A stretch of DNA of 64,000 nt from Pseudomonadota bacterium (GCA_021832305.1 JAKBLB010000005.1:1-64000), one strand, 5' to 3'. Shown: positions 28,583-38,750, numbered from the stretch's first letter. The notes: a model not told the origin generated them from the sequence alone. Made by a program: numbers and translations.

Positions 28583-29522
28583 GTCGTTACAGCGCCAGTT
28601 GGCCCGTTCAGACGCATGGATGGCGCTGGTGGTCCTCCTTCTGGCCGGATGCGCCTCGAGCCCTGCCCTTCCCGAGTTGCCTGTGGCCCTCCCCGCCACG
28701 GTTGTGCTCGCCCGGGTGCCTTTTTTTCCAGACGACAAGGATTGGTGCGGACCTTCGGCATTGGCCAGTAGCCTTTCCTGGGCAGGACATCCGGTTTCTC
28801 CCCAGGAACTGATGCCACATGTGTATTCTCCGGATCTGCACGGCTCCCTGCCTCTGGACCTGATCGGGGCAACCCGCCAGCAGGGTCTCATTCCTTTTCT
28901 CCTGCCGCCTGATCTCTCGGCGCTACTGGTGGAAGTCGCCCATGACCATCCAGTGTTGGTCTTGCAGAAGGTCGGGCTACTGGAGGGGAGTTGGCACTAT
29001 GCAGTGGTCATCGGATATGACCTGCCTACTCAAACTTTGTGGCTTCACTCCGGAATGAAGGAACGCCTGTCCGAGGGGTTTACTGAATTTGAGAAATTCT
29101 GGAGTCCCGGAGGAAACTGGGCTCTGGTCATTACCGCTGCGGGTACGGTACCCGCCAGCGCGACGGAAAATGCCTATCTGACACAGATTGCCCCCCTGGA
29201 AAAATTTGCCCCTGCCCTGGCCGCACAGGGCTATCACAACGCTCTGACACGCTGGCCGGAAAGTTACCGCGCATGGATGGGATTGGGGGCACTGGCTTTT
29301 CAGGCCCATCGTTATCCGGAAGCACTGGAAGATTATCAGAGAGTTACCCGGGAACATCCTGGGGAGGGGGATGCTTTCAATAATTTGGCGGAAACCTGGC
29401 GCGCACTGGGAAATCTTTCGGCCGCCCGGGAGGCAATCACCCAAGCGCTCTCGCTGGGCGGCGCCCATCGCCCTTTCTATGAAAATACCCTGAAAGAAAT
29501 TAACGAGATGAAGGAAAAATAA
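28575..29522 (+). CDS. PA2778-type C39-like cysteine peptidase lipoprotein with C-terminal TPR-like region
   Basis: Lipobox LLLAGC; DWCGPSALASSLSW (Cys) and GSWHYAVVIGYD (His); TPR-like EDYQRVTREHPGEGDAFNNLAETWRALGNLSAAREAITQAL. TTG start. Confidence 0.78.
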   Translation: MFESLQRQLARSDAWMALVVLLLAGCASSPALPELPVALPATVVLARVPFFPDDKDWCGPSALASSLSWAGHPVSPQELMPHVYSPDLHGSLPLDLIGATRQQGLIPFLLPPDLSALLVEVAHDHPVLVLQKVGLLEGSWHYAVVIGYDLPTQTLWLHSGMKERLSEGFTEFEKFWSPGGNWALVITAAGTVPASATENAYLTQIAPLEKFAPALAAQGYHNALTRWPESYRAWMGLGALAFQAHRYPEALEDYQRVTREHPGEGDAFNNLAETWRALGNLSAAREAITQALSLGGAHRPFYENTLKEINEMKEK

Positions 29523-29527
29523 AAATA

Positions 29528-29601
29528 TGGAGGCGCGAGCCGGAGTCGAACCGACCTACATGGATTTGCAATCCAGTGCATAACCGCTTTGCTATCGCGC
29601 C
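29528..29601 (-). tRNA. tRNA-Cys (anticodon GCA), CCA encoded
   Basis: Reverse complement GGCGCGATAGCAAAGCGGTTATGCACTGGATTGCAAATCCATGTAGGTCGGTTCGACTCCGGCTCGCGCCTCCA. Confidence 0.95.
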
Positions 29602-29617
29602 TGGGGAATGAATAAAA

Positions 29618-29693
29618 TGGAGCGGGAGACGAGTCTCGAACTCGCGACCTCAACCTTGGCAAGGTTGCGCTCTACCAACTGAGCTACTCCCGC
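29618..29693 (-). tRNA. tRNA-Gly (anticodon GCC), CCA encoded
   Basis: Reverse complement GCGGGAGTAGCTCAGTTGGTAGAGCGCAACCTTGCCAAGGTTGAGGTCGCGAGTTCGAGACTCGTCTCCCGCTCCA. Confidence 0.95.
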
Positions 29694-29704
29694 GAAAGAT
29701 CGAC

Positions 29705-29733
29705 ATTCTAACCATCTCTTGAGTTGGCGTCAA
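29705..29733 (-). promoter_or_regulatory. Sigma-70-type promoter for tRNA-Gly/tRNA-Cys
   Basis: Minus strand TTGACG-N17-TAGAAT, 12 nt upstream of tRNA-Gly. Confidence 0.75.
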
Positions 29734-29834
29734 ATCCATTCTCATATTTGGTGATCTCACACCAGCCAATAGTGGTACATTACCGGTGGGGTTTGATGTA
29801 TGGACCGCATATGACATCATGATTTGGAGGATCC

Positions 29835-30953
29835 ATGTTTTTTTCTAAAAAAAAGAAGGATGAGGTGTGGCACAAGGAACGTCGCGTACTGGAGCAACAG
29901 TTGGAGCAACAACAGTCCGAAGTGGAACGTTTGCAAAGAATCCTGGAGGACAAGGATCGTCAGTTGCAATCAAAAGTTCAGGAGTTGTCCCTTAACCAGT
30001 CTTTGCTTCATCATCTGGACAATTTCGGACGCTCCATCATGGATGTTCAAACCAGTTTAGCGGGATTGTCAGAATCCATGCGACGCGAAGAAGAACAAGC
30101 AGTCAAGGCCCAAGACGTCTCGATCACCAGTCGTTCCGCCGTGGAAAGAATCTCCACCAATCTGGTCGCACTGTCTTCGGCCTCTCAAAAAACTGCAGAA
30201 CAGGTGGATCGTCTCGATGGACGAGCCCAGGAAATCATTCGGATTATTCAGTTGATCAAGGAAGTGGCTGATCAAACCAACCTGCTGGCCTTGAATGCGG
30301 CCATCGAGGCAGCCCGTGCTGGCGAACAGGGTCGTGGATTCGCGGTGGTTGCCGATGAGGTACGCAAACTGGCTGAGCGGACGGCCAATGCGACCGGAGA
30401 AATTTCCCGTCTGGTGGAACAGATCCGTTCCGACAGTTCCATCAGCCGCACCCAAATGACCCAGTTGGCCCAACAATCCGTGGACTACAGTCATGAAGGT
30501 CAGGAAACTGCCGGAACCATGCGTTCCGTCCTGGATATTTCCAGCAGCATGGAAAAAGCCATCGCTGCAACGGCCCTGCGTGCCTTTTGCGAATTAGTCA
30601 AGATTGACCATGTCGTCTTCAAGTTTCAGATTTATCGAGTCCTGCTCGGAATTTCCCACGAAAAGTCCAGCCAGTTTACCAATCATACCCAGTGTCGTCT
30701 GGGCAAATGGTATTACGAAGGGGAAGGACGCGCGAGTTTCTCAAAATTTCCAGGCTACAGTGAAATCGACGCGCCTCATGTCCAGGTGCACGATCATGCC
30801 CTTCGTGCTCTGACTGCCTATGAAGGAGGTCAGCATGCATTGGTAGTCAGTCATGTGGAGAAGATGGAAAGCGCCAGCCTGGAGGTTATGGCCGGGCTGG
30901 AAAAGATGGCGGCCAGCAACGAAGCGCACAGCGACATTCTTTGTGCCACCTGA
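29835..30953 (+). CDS. Soluble methyl-accepting chemotaxis protein with C-terminal CZB-type zinc-binding domain
   Basis: No TM; coiled-coil N-terminus; hairpin [43 protein letters not shown]-like [40 protein letters not shown] ggagga before ATG. Confidence 0.88.
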   Translation: MFFSKKKKDEVWHKERRVLEQQLEQQQSEVERLQRILEDKDRQLQSKVQELSLNQSLLHHLDNFGRSIMDVQTSLAGLSESMRREEEQAVKAQDVSITSRSAVERISTNLVALSSASQKTAEQVDRLDGRAQEIIRIIQLIKEVADQTNLLALNAAIEAARAGEQGRGFAVVADEVRKLAERTANATGEISRLVEQIRSDSSISRTQMTQLAQQSVDYSHEGQETAGTMRSVLDISSSMEKAIAATALRAFCELVKIDHVVFKFQIYRVLLGISHEKSSQFTNHTQCRLGKWYYEGEGRASFSKFPGYSEIDAPHVQVHDHALRALTAYEGGQHALVVSHVEKMESASLEVMAGLEKMAASNEAHSDILCAT

Positions 30954-30969
30954 ACATTGGAACTCTGCT

Positions 30970-31548
30970 TCAGGGACGGGTAGTGGCCCCCGCCGCCTTG
31001 ATTGCCATCTGGAGATAGTAGGCCATGGAGATCAAGGTCAGTGCGGAGGCCACCCACAGTGCGAAGGAACCGATCCAGTGACAGGGAATGAAGCCAAACA
31101 AAGGATGGTCGTACAGTAGAAAAGGGATCGCTACCATCTGCGCTGCAGTTTTTACTTTTCCCAGGGTAGAAACGGCGACATTGGCACTCTTGCCGAGATG
31201 AGCCATCCATTCGCGCAAGGCAGAAATGGTGATTTCCCGTCCGATGATGATGAGGGCCAGGACGGAAGGCGCGCGTTGCAGGTCGACCAGAACGATCAGG
31301 GCGGCCATGACCATCAATTTATCTGCCACGGGGTCGAGAAAGGCCCCAAAAGCAGTGGTCTGGTTAAGACGACGGGCCAAGTACCCATCGAACGCATCGG
31401 TCAGGGCTGCGAGCACGAAGAGAGCGGCTGCAGCCAGTCCCGAATAGGGTACTGCCAGCCAATGATCCGGAAAGTAGGATACCCCCACGAACAACGGGAT
31501 CAAGAGCAGGCGCAATAGAGTGAGCAGATTGGGGATGGTCATCAGCAT
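30970..31548 (-). CDS. pgsA: CDP-diacylglycerol--glycerol-3-phosphate 3-phosphatidyltransferase
   Basis: MTIPNLLTLLRLLLIPLFV and LTDAFDGYLARRLNQTTAFGAFLDPVADKLMV (CDP-alcohol phosphotransferase motif). Confidence 0.93.
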   Translation of the reverse strand: MLMTIPNLLTLLRLLLIPLFVGVSYFPDHWLAVPYSGLAAAALFVLAALTDAFDGYLARRLNQTTAFGAFLDPVADKLMVMAALIVLVDLQRAPSVLALIIIGREITISALREWMAHLGKSANVAVSTLGKVKTAAQMVAIPFLLYDHPLFGFIPCHWIGSFALWVASALTLISMAYYLQMAIKAAGATTRP

Positions 31549-31560
31549 GATGTGCCCATT

Positions 31561-33384
31561 CTACCCATTCCTGTCCTTTACGCCATGTAAAGTCGCATAT
31601 ATTTTGCGAGCCAGAGCCTCCCCGATGCCTGAAACTTCGGCCATATCCGCTTCGCTGGCTCGTTCCACCCCCTTCAACCCCCCAAATTGCTGCAACAGGA
31701 GACGCCGGCGTTTGTCTCCAATGCCCGGAATATCTTGCAGAAGAGAATGTTCCTGGCGTTTTTGGCGGCGCTGACGATGTCCAGATACGGCAAAACGATG
31801 GGCTTCATCTCGAATCGCCTGAATCAAATGAAAACCGGGATTTTCAGGGGCCAAATGTCGTTCGGTAGCATGACCCTGTATCCACAGGGTTTCTGCACCA
31901 ACCTTGCGTGCTGGCCCCTTGGCAATGCCCAATACGGGGATTCGCAGGTCCAGGGCTCGCAATACCTCTGCCGCCACAGCGAGTTGCCCTTTCCCGCCAT
32001 CGATCAGAAGGAGATCAGGCAGAGGAAGAGATTCTCCCCGATCTCGATAGCGTCGTTCCAAAGCAACGCGCATGGCCCCGTAATCATCCCCGGGGGTGAT
32101 GCCATCGATATGATATTGGCGATAGGATTGCTTATGGGGCCGACCGTGTTGAAATACCACACAGGAAGCCACCGTGGCTTCGCCTTGCGTATGGCTGATA
32201 TCGAAACATTCCATGCGCGTGGGTGGAGAGTCCAGTTCCAGCACGCGTTGCAGTGTCTGCAGTCGTTGTTCTTCGTGCAGACGTTGCGCCTGGTGCTGGG
32301 CCCAGGCCTGTTGCGCATTGGTCAAAGCCCCCTCCAGCCAGACACGGCGCATGCCGCGCGGCGCCTGGACCCATGAAATACGCCGCCCGATTCCTTCGCT
32401 CATCCACTGTAACAGTTCAGGAGAAGGTGCGGGATGATTTGAAATGATTTGGGCAGGCGGAGGATATTCTCCATAATGCTGGGTCAGAAAGGCTTCCAAA
32501 ACCTGGGCAGCCGAGGCGGACTCGGCATGATCGGGAAACAGGTTACGGTCGCCGATGTGTCGACCCTGACGAATCATGGTCAGGTTCAGGACGAATTCCT
32601 GCTCCTGGCATACTAGGGCCAATATATCGACATCCCGTGCCACCCCGGTGGAAACGGTTTGTTGGGTGAGCACCTGTTGAATCAGGGCGATGCGATCGCG
32701 CAAAAGCGCTGCATTCTCGAAGTTCAATGCACTGGCCTCCTGATTCATGCGGGTTCGCAGATCATCCAGAATCCTCTGTTCCTTTCCCTTGAGAAAATCT
32801 TCGGTTTGCCGAATGGACAGAGCATACTCGCCGGCCCCGATCAGCCCTACGCACGGCGCAGAACATCGCTTGATTTGATATTCAAGACAGGGGCGGGTTC
32901 TATTCTTGAAAGTACTTTCATCACAGGTTCTTAAAAGAAATAATTTCTGTAGAAACTGAAGTGCGGAGCGGGCAGCCCAGACATTGGGATAGGGACCGTA
33001 ATAGCGATGCGGGGGGTGCAGTTTTCCGCGATACCAGGAAAGCCTGGGAAATTCATGAGAACTTAACTGCAGGTACGGATAGGTCTTATCATCCCTAAAG
33101 ACGATGTTGAAGCGAGGCCGATGAGTCTTGATCAAGTTGCTTTCCAGCAAGAGCGCCTCGGTTTCGGAGGTGACGAGGGTCACTTCGATGGTAGCAATCA
33201 GTGAAACCAGCAAACGGATGCGCGGATTTTCAGATTCCCGTTGAAAATAAGAATCCACGCGCCGTTTTAAATGGCGCGCCTTACCGACATAGAGCAATTT
33301 TCCCTGATCATCGAAATAACGATAGACCCCTGGCTGATTGGGGAGCGTGGCCCGGTAGTCAGCCAGTGTGCCGGGTTTGGTCAT
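31561..33384 (-). CDS. uvrC: Excinuclease ABC subunit C
   Basis: LPNQPGVYRYFDDQGKLLYVGKARHLKRR (GIY-YIG), MECFDISHTQGEATVASCVVF, C-terminal HhH. Start 33384 overlaps upstream stop (ATGA). Confidence 0.95.
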   Translation of the reverse strand: MTKPGTLADYRATLPNQPGVYRYFDDQGKLLYVGKARHLKRRVDSYFQRESENPRIRLLVSLIATIEVTLVTSETEALLLESNLIKTHRPRFNIVFRDDKTYPYLQLSSHEFPRLSWYRGKLHPPHRYYGPYPNVWAARSALQFLQKLFLLRTCDESTFKNRTRPCLEYQIKRCSAPCVGLIGAGEYALSIRQTEDFLKGKEQRILDDLRTRMNQEASALNFENAALLRDRIALIQQVLTQQTVSTGVARDVDILALVCQEQEFVLNLTMIRQGRHIGDRNLFPDHAESASAAQVLEAFLTQHYGEYPPPAQIISNHPAPSPELLQWMSEGIGRRISWVQAPRGMRRVWLEGALTNAQQAWAQHQAQRLHEEQRLQTLQRVLELDSPPTRMECFDISHTQGEATVASCVVFQHGRPHKQSYRQYHIDGITPGDDYGAMRVALERRYRDRGESLPLPDLLLIDGGKGQLAVAAEVLRALDLRIPVLGIAKGPARKVGAETLWIQGHATERHLAPENPGFHLIQAIRDEAHRFAVSGHRQRRQKRQEHSLLQDIPGIGDKRRRLLLQQFGGLKGVERASEADMAEVSGIGEALARKIYATLHGVKDRNG

Positions 33385-34343
33385 GCAGGACGGCGCAATT
33401 CCGGTTGCAGGGTAATCTGTTCGATGCCGTGCTGGTGAATCAGACGGGCCCTCAAGAGGGTCAATAATTCCGGCCAGTTGGCCAGCGCCTCCACCTCCAG
33501 ATGCGCCGAAAGCGCCATCATGCCGGAAGTCAATGTCCAAATGTGCAGATCATGGACGGCAATGACCCCAGGCGTGTGCGCCAGTTGTTCACCGACCTCA
33601 TGCAACGAAATGGTTTTGGGTACGCCTTCCATCAGCACATGCACAGATTCGGACAGGATCTGAAAGGTGGAGTTCAGCATCAGACCGGCAACAACCAGGG
33701 AAAGAATGGGATCGATGGGCATCCATCCCGTTTGCCAAATGATAAACCCCGCAATCAGAGCCGCCAGAGAGCCCAGAAAATCTCCCAGCACATGGATCAG
33801 CAATGCCCGAGTATTGAGCCCTTTCTCCATGCGTGACAATATCCATCCATTGAGGGTATTCAAAATCATCCCGAGCATCGCTACCCCCATCACGGGAAAG
33901 GGATGAACGGGGGAAGGATGGGTGATGCGCTCAAAAGCTTCTACCGAAATGATTCCGATCACACCCAGCAGCAATAACCCATTCAGGGCTGCAGCGATGA
34001 TTTCTGCCCGCTGCAAACCATAACTGTGGCGCTGGGTAGGCGGCCGCTTACCGATCCAGATCGCCAGAGTTCCCAATCCCAGTGACAGTGCATCGGAAAC
34101 CATGTGGCCCGCATCGGAAAGCAACGCCAAGGAACCCGACAACCATCCAGTGAAAGCCTCCACCAAAGCAAAGGCAACCGTCAGAATCAATGCAATCAAC
34201 ATGGCTCTGGTCGTGGCCGGACGAGCCCCGTGATGGACATGGTCCGCAGGATCGTGGTACTGGTGTGCCTGCATTTCTCCTTGCGGGTGATTCCGGTGTC
34301 CCCGTCCCGATGCCTGGGAGTGGGAATGATGACCCAGCCCCAT
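33381..34343 (-). CDS. Cation diffusion facilitator (CzcD/ZitB-like) with His-rich N-terminus
   Basis: GHHSHSQASGRGHRNHPQGEMQAHQYHDPADHVHHG; ALLSDAGHMVSDALSLGLG; VHDLHIWTLTSG. Confidence 0.9.
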   Translation of the reverse strand: MGLGHHSHSQASGRGHRNHPQGEMQAHQYHDPADHVHHGARPATTRAMLIALILTVAFALVEAFTGWLSGSLALLSDAGHMVSDALSLGLGTLAIWIGKRPPTQRHSYGLQRAEIIAAALNGLLLLGVIGIISVEAFERITHPSPVHPFPVMGVAMLGMILNTLNGWILSRMEKGLNTRALLIHVLGDFLGSLAALIAGFIIWQTGWMPIDPILSLVVAGLMLNSTFQILSESVHVLMEGVPKTISLHEVGEQLAHTPGVIAVHDLHIWTLTSGMMALSAHLEVEALANWPELLTLLRARLIHQHGIEQITLQPELRRPA

Positions 34344-34345
34344 GA

Positions 34346-35368
34346 TTACTCTTCCATGTCTTGAAGACGCCGATGCGCCTCGTGATAATCTCGCTCACGC
34401 TGGGTGAGCGGCACATGGGAGGTACCGCGCATTTTCATCCAGCGCTGTGCGAGTTGCGACGAAAAAATATTTTTTTCCAAACTTTCCAGCACTTGTCCGG
34501 CAGCCGGTGCATCATTGCACAGAAGCACGGCATCGCAGCCCGCATCCAGGGCTTGGTGGGTGCGTTCCTCCGCGTCCCCCCCCCAGGAAACGGCCCCCCC
34601 CATGGTAAGGTCATCGCTGATGATCATGCCTTCGAATTCCCAGCGTTGGCGTAACAGGGTCTGCAACCAGAAGGGAGAAAAACCTGCAGGTTCCGGCGCA
34701 ATGGCGGGATACAGGACATGTGCCGGCATGAGTGCACCGACCCCCGCGCAGTCCAGCAGCGCCCGGAACGGAATGAGATCCGCAGTTTCCAGTTCGGTCC
34801 AGGAGCGTTCATCCACAGGCAAACCGATGTGAGAGTCCACCGCCACATGACCATGACCGGGGAAATGTTTGACCACCGCACGCATGCTCTGCCCATGCAA
34901 CCCCCGTACCAAGGCCTGAGCCAAAGAACAAACGCGTGTTGGTTCCCGGTGAAAGGCGCGATTTCCAATCACTGCACTGCGCCCATAATCGAGATCAAGA
35001 ACCGGAGTAAAGGAAAAGTCGATTCCCAGTTGAGTCAATTCCCAGGCCAGCACCGTTCCACAATCAGTGGCCCATTGTTCGGCTCGCACGGGATCCCGCT
35101 CATGGAGGGCTCCCACGTTTCCCATGGCCGGAAGTGCCGTCATCTCCGTGCGAAACCGTTGCACCCTGCCCCCCTCGTGGTCCACCGCCACCAGCAATTC
35201 GGGCCGCACGGCACGCAGGGAACGGATCAAATGGGTAACCTGTGCCTTGTTCTCATAATTACGCGAAAAAAGGATGACCCCCCCAGTTGCGGGATGACGC
35301 AGAAGATCCTTTTCTTCGGGCCGAAGTTCCAGACCGGCAACATCCAGCATCACAGGCCCCGGGTTCAT
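34346..35368 (-). CDS. nagZ: Beta-N-acetylhexosaminidase (GH3)
   Basis: VAVDHEGGRVQRF, VVKHFPGHGHVAVDSHIGLP, GMIISDDLTMGGA. Confidence 0.95.
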   Translation of the reverse strand: MNPGPVMLDVAGLELRPEEKDLLRHPATGGVILFSRNYENKAQVTHLIRSLRAVRPELLVAVDHEGGRVQRFRTEMTALPAMGNVGALHERDPVRAEQWATDCGTVLAWELTQLGIDFSFTPVLDLDYGRSAVIGNRAFHREPTRVCSLAQALVRGLHGQSMRAVVKHFPGHGHVAVDSHIGLPVDERSWTELETADLIPFRALLDCAGVGALMPAHVLYPAIAPEPAGFSPFWLQTLLRQRWEFEGMIISDDLTMGGAVSWGGDAEERTHQALDAGCDAVLLCNDAPAAGQVLESLEKNIFSSQLAQRWMKMRGTSHVPLTQRERDYHEAHRRLQDMEE

Positions 35369-35745
35369 ACTCCCTCCAGAACCACGCAGGCGAATGCATG
35401 AGATTTTTCATCGGTGATGGAAAGCCATGTTCGGGTAATTCCTCTATCCTGCAACCAGGTTGCGAGCGGTTCCTCAAATACCAGTTGGGGCGCGCCCAGC
35501 GCATCGTGGGTGGTTCCAATGGACCGCCACAGCACCGGCGTACGCATGCCCGTCCCCACCGCCTTGGAAAAAGCTTCTTTGGCAGCAAAACGTTTGGCCA
35601 GAAAGCGTTCCGGGGCGGCTTGCCGAGAAAAGTGTGTCCGTTCCTCCGGTGTCAGCAGGTACTTTAGAAAGCGTTCACCATGACGCTTCCATACGCCATC
35701 GATCCGTTCCAGGGAAACCAGATCCACCCCCATGCCCCTTATCAT
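35365..35745 (-). CDS. acpS: Holo-[acyl-carrier-protein] synthase
   Basis: [13 protein letters not shown] and [20 protein letters not shown]. Confidence 0.95.
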   Translation of the reverse strand: MIRGMGVDLVSLERIDGVWKRHGERFLKYLLTPEERTHFSRQAAPERFLAKRFAAKEAFSKAVGTGMRTPVLWRSIGTTHDALGAPQLVFEEPLATWLQDRGITRTWLSITDEKSHAFACVVLEGV

Positions 35746-36467
35746 ACCGTAGCCCCAAGGATGAGGGCTTTCATTTCACGCACGGCACTTTCCCATCCCA
35801 CAAAAAGCGCATGAGCCACGATGGCATGGCCTATGTTGAGTTCACGAATCAGGGGCAAGGCCGCGATGGGACGGGTATTATGGTAATTCAGTCCATGCCC
35901 GGCATTGACCCGCAGGCCCAGACGGGTGCCCAGTTCGGTGGCCATGCGAATCCGTTCCAGTTCCTTGAGGATCTCTTCTTCCCCCTCCATTTCGGCATAC
36001 TGCCCGGTATGCAACTCCACCACCGGAGCACCTGCGGCCTGGGCGGCTTCCAGTTGTTCCCGATCCGCATTGATGAACAGGGAAACCCGCACCCCTGCCG
36101 CCGCCAAAACCGTACAGGCATGGCGTATCCGTTCAAACTGCTGAACCACGTCCAACCCCCCTTCCGTGGTCAATTCCTGGCGCCGTTCCGGCACCAGACA
36201 GGCGTCATGGGGACGGATGCGCGTCGCAATGGCCAACATTTCGTCGGTCACGGCCATTTCCAGATTCATCCGGATGGTCAACACCTCACGCAGGATTTCC
36301 AGGTCGCGGTCCTGAATGTGACGCCGATCTTCGCGCAGGTGCAGCGTAATGGCATCGGCTCCGGCATATTCGGCCAACAAAGCGGCTCGTACCGGACTGG
36401 GATAACGGGTACCACGAGCTTGGCGAAGCGTGGCAATATGATCGATATTTACGCCCAGTTGGATCAT
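35742..36467 (-). CDS. pdxJ: Pyridoxine 5'-phosphate synthase
   Basis: [42 protein letters not shown]; start 36467 gives ATGA overlap with recO. Confidence 0.95.
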   Translation of the reverse strand: MIQLGVNIDHIATLRQARGTRYPSPVRAALLAEYAGADAITLHLREDRRHIQDRDLEILREVLTIRMNLEMAVTDEMLAIATRIRPHDACLVPERRQELTTEGGLDVVQQFERIRHACTVLAAAGVRVSLFINADREQLEAAQAAGAPVVELHTGQYAEMEGEEEILKELERIRMATELGTRLGLRVNAGHGLNYHNTRPIAALPLIRELNIGHAIVAHALFVGWESAVREMKALILGATV

Positions 36468-37192
36468 AACGTGGGAATCTCCTGAAGAATACGACGGGTA
36501 TGCAATTCCTGCCCACCCAGATGAACCTGGAGCAACCAGCGCATGACCCGCTTGCACTCCAGGGCGGAACGCGGATCTCCATAATTGCCTCTGGCCATAT
36601 CCAGCAAAGTCTTGCCGTGGCATTGTACTGCATTCTCCTGGTCCGGACCGAGCCGGACAACCGCACCGTCCAGGTCCAAACCATAAAGAACTTCAGCAAC
36701 CACGGGCAGGTTTGTCAGGGATTCCCGATCCAGAACCGGAGCAACCCCCATACTCCGCAATAATTCATACTCGAAAGTCCGCAAAATGGGTTCTTGTACC
36801 GTCTCCAGCGCCAAACGGGACAAGGCCCGTCGGTAAGATTCGAACAGAAGTTCCTGGTTATCTTCTGGAACCACCATGCGAAAGAGCAATTCATTGAGGT
36901 AAAAGCCGCAAAATAACGCCCGTCCCTGCAATAAAGGCAATCCCCCTTGCCATTCGGCACTTTTCAAAATGCGCAGTCCTTCCTGACCGTACCATACCAG
37001 ATGAAGGGGTTGAAAGGGCTGCAATACTCCACGCAGGGCAGCGCGGGGACGACGGACTCCCTTGGCCACCAGAGAAATCCGTCCGCTGTGCGGGGTTAGA
37101 ACCTCCACCACCAGACTGGTTTCGCGCCAAGGGGTGGTATGAAGGACGAAACCCTGATCCTCGTGGGTCGTCCCGCGTCTTTCAGAAGTCAT
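36464..37192 (-). CDS. recO: DNA repair protein RecO
   Basis: [47 protein letters not shown]; start MTSERR (37192) preferred over 37234. Confidence 0.9.
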   Translation of the reverse strand: MTSERRGTTHEDQGFVLHTTPWRETSLVVEVLTPHSGRISLVAKGVRRPRAALRGVLQPFQPLHLVWYGQEGLRILKSAEWQGGLPLLQGRALFCGFYLNELLFRMVVPEDNQELLFESYRRALSRLALETVQEPILRTFEYELLRSMGVAPVLDRESLTNLPVVAEVLYGLDLDGAVVRLGPDQENAVQCHGKTLLDMARGNYGDPRSALECKRVMRWLLQVHLGGQELHTRRILQEIPTL

Positions 37193-38060
37193 GACCCAAC
37201 TGTTTGAGCAAGGTACCGTCTTCAGCCCAACCACTCTTGACCTTGACCCACAAACCGAGATAAACCTTAGACTCTAGGAATTTTTCGATCTGCAGACGGG
37301 CGGCAGTACCGATGGCCTTGAGACGACTGCCCTGCTGACCGATGAGGATGGCTTTTTGACCCGGATTGTCCACCAACAGGGTGGCTTCGATTCGAATCAA
37401 ACGCTTTTCCTGAACATATCGGTCGATCATCACTGCCGTGGCATAAGGCAATTCGTCTCCCAACTGACGAAAAATTTGTTCCCTGATGAATTCCCCCACA
37501 AAAAAACGTTCCGTTCTATCGCTGACCTGATCCGGTTCATATTGAAGCGGGCCTTCCGGCAAGTGTTGACCGAGATATCGGACCAGGGGGTCCAGGCTGG
37601 AACGCTGCAAGGCGCTGACCGGAAAAATGGCAGAAAACCGTGTTTCTTCCTGGCGTTCCTGCAAATAGTGGATCATCCGCTCCGAAGAAACGGCCCGATC
37701 CACCTTGTTGATCACCAGCAGGGGGCGTATCCCGGCCGGAATCTGCAGCAGAATGGCTTGATCTGCAGGGGTCCAACGCAGGGCCTCGACGACCATGACG
37801 ACCTGATCCACGGTTCCCAGAGCATCGGTCACACTCCGGTTCATGGAGCGGTACAGCATTCCCTCATGCTGCTGCTGAAAACCGGGAGTATCCACAAAGA
37901 TCATCTGGACTTCAGGCAGGGTCAGGATCCCTTGGACCTGAACGCGCGTAGTCTGTGCCCGACGGGAAGTAATGCTCAACTTCTGTCCTACCAACTGATT
38001 GAGAAGCGTGGATTTACCCACATTGGGGCGCCCTACCAGGGCAATGCGACCGACACGCAT
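37182..38060 (-). CDS. era: GTPase Era
   Basis: MRVGRIALVGRPNVGKSTLLNQLVGQKLSITSRRAQTTR, DTPG, NKVD, KH-like C-terminus; start 38060. Confidence 0.95.
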   Translation of the reverse strand: MRVGRIALVGRPNVGKSTLLNQLVGQKLSITSRRAQTTRVQVQGILTLPEVQMIFVDTPGFQQQHEGMLYRSMNRSVTDALGTVDQVVMVVEALRWTPADQAILLQIPAGIRPLLVINKVDRAVSSERMIHYLQERQEETRFSAIFPVSALQRSSLDPLVRYLGQHLPEGPLQYEPDQVSDRTERFFVGEFIREQIFRQLGDELPYATAVMIDRYVQEKRLIRIEATLLVDNPGQKAILIGQQGSRLKAIGTAARLQIEKFLESKVYLGLWVKVKSGWAEDGTLLKQLGHDF

Positions 38061-38062
38061 GA

Positions 38063-38734
38063 TCAGGTCTCCAGTTGTTGAAGGATATTGAGGGCAGCCT
38101 GCTGTTCCGCATCGCGCCGACTCCCTCCCTCCCCCAACGCTTCCTTGCCCTGCACCTGACAACGAACCCGGAAGTGGGGGGCATGATCCGCCCCTTCGCG
38201 CGCCAGCAATTCGTAGATGGGTAGAGGGTGACGACGCGCCTGCAGCCACTCCTGAAGACGAGTTTTTCCATCTTTATCGCCACCCTGCTGAAGCGCAGCG
38301 GAATCCAGACCGGCCTGTTCCAGAAGACGGGTGATGAGCGGGATCACCGGGGTCAACCCGCCATCCTGGTAGAGCGCTCCGAAAACGGCTTCCATGGCAT
38401 CTGCAAGAATGGAGGAACGCTGTCTTCCCCCACCTTGCAGTTCACCGCTGCCCAATCGGATCAGGGGAGCCAGATCGAGAAACTGAGCCATGCGATGGAG
38501 GGCTTCCCGATTGACCAGAAGCGAACGAACACGGCTCAATTCTCCTTCATTCCAATGCGGGTGACGTTCGTAGAGGACTTGGGCAGCGACCATATTGAGG
38601 ATGGCATCTCCCAGAAATTCCAACCGCTCGTTATGAAGGGCAGAGTGGCTGCGATGGGTCAATGCTTGCCTGAGCAGAGCGGCATCCCGAAAAGTGTAAC
38701 CCAGACGTTGTTCCAAACCTGTCGGAGAAGTCAC
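38063..38734 (-). CDS. rnc: Ribonuclease III
   Basis: ERLEFLGDAILNMV, DAMEAVFGALYQDGG, C-terminal dsRBD. Confidence 0.95.
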   Translation of the reverse strand: MTSPTGLEQRLGYTFRDAALLRQALTHRSHSALHNERLEFLGDAILNMVAAQVLYERHPHWNEGELSRVRSLLVNREALHRMAQFLDLAPLIRLGSGELQGGGRQRSSILADAMEAVFGALYQDGGLTPVIPLITRLLEQAGLDSAALQQGGDKDGKTRLQEWLQARRHPLPIYELLAREGADHAPHFRVRCQVQGKEALGEGGSRRDAEQQAALNILQQLET

Positions 38735-38750
38735 GATGGAACGGTCCGCA

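Noticed and set aside
28130-28891. 253-aa minus-strand ORF opposite PA2779/PA2778 genes
   Set aside because: Arg/Gly/Ser-rich shadow translation; sense genes have signal peptide, TM and catalytic motifs.
36464-38249. N-terminal extensions of pdxJ and era in the ORF track
   Set aside because: Extensions overlap upstream genes and lack conservation-like features; [10 protein letters not shown] and MRVGRIALVGRPNVGKS are the canonical starts.
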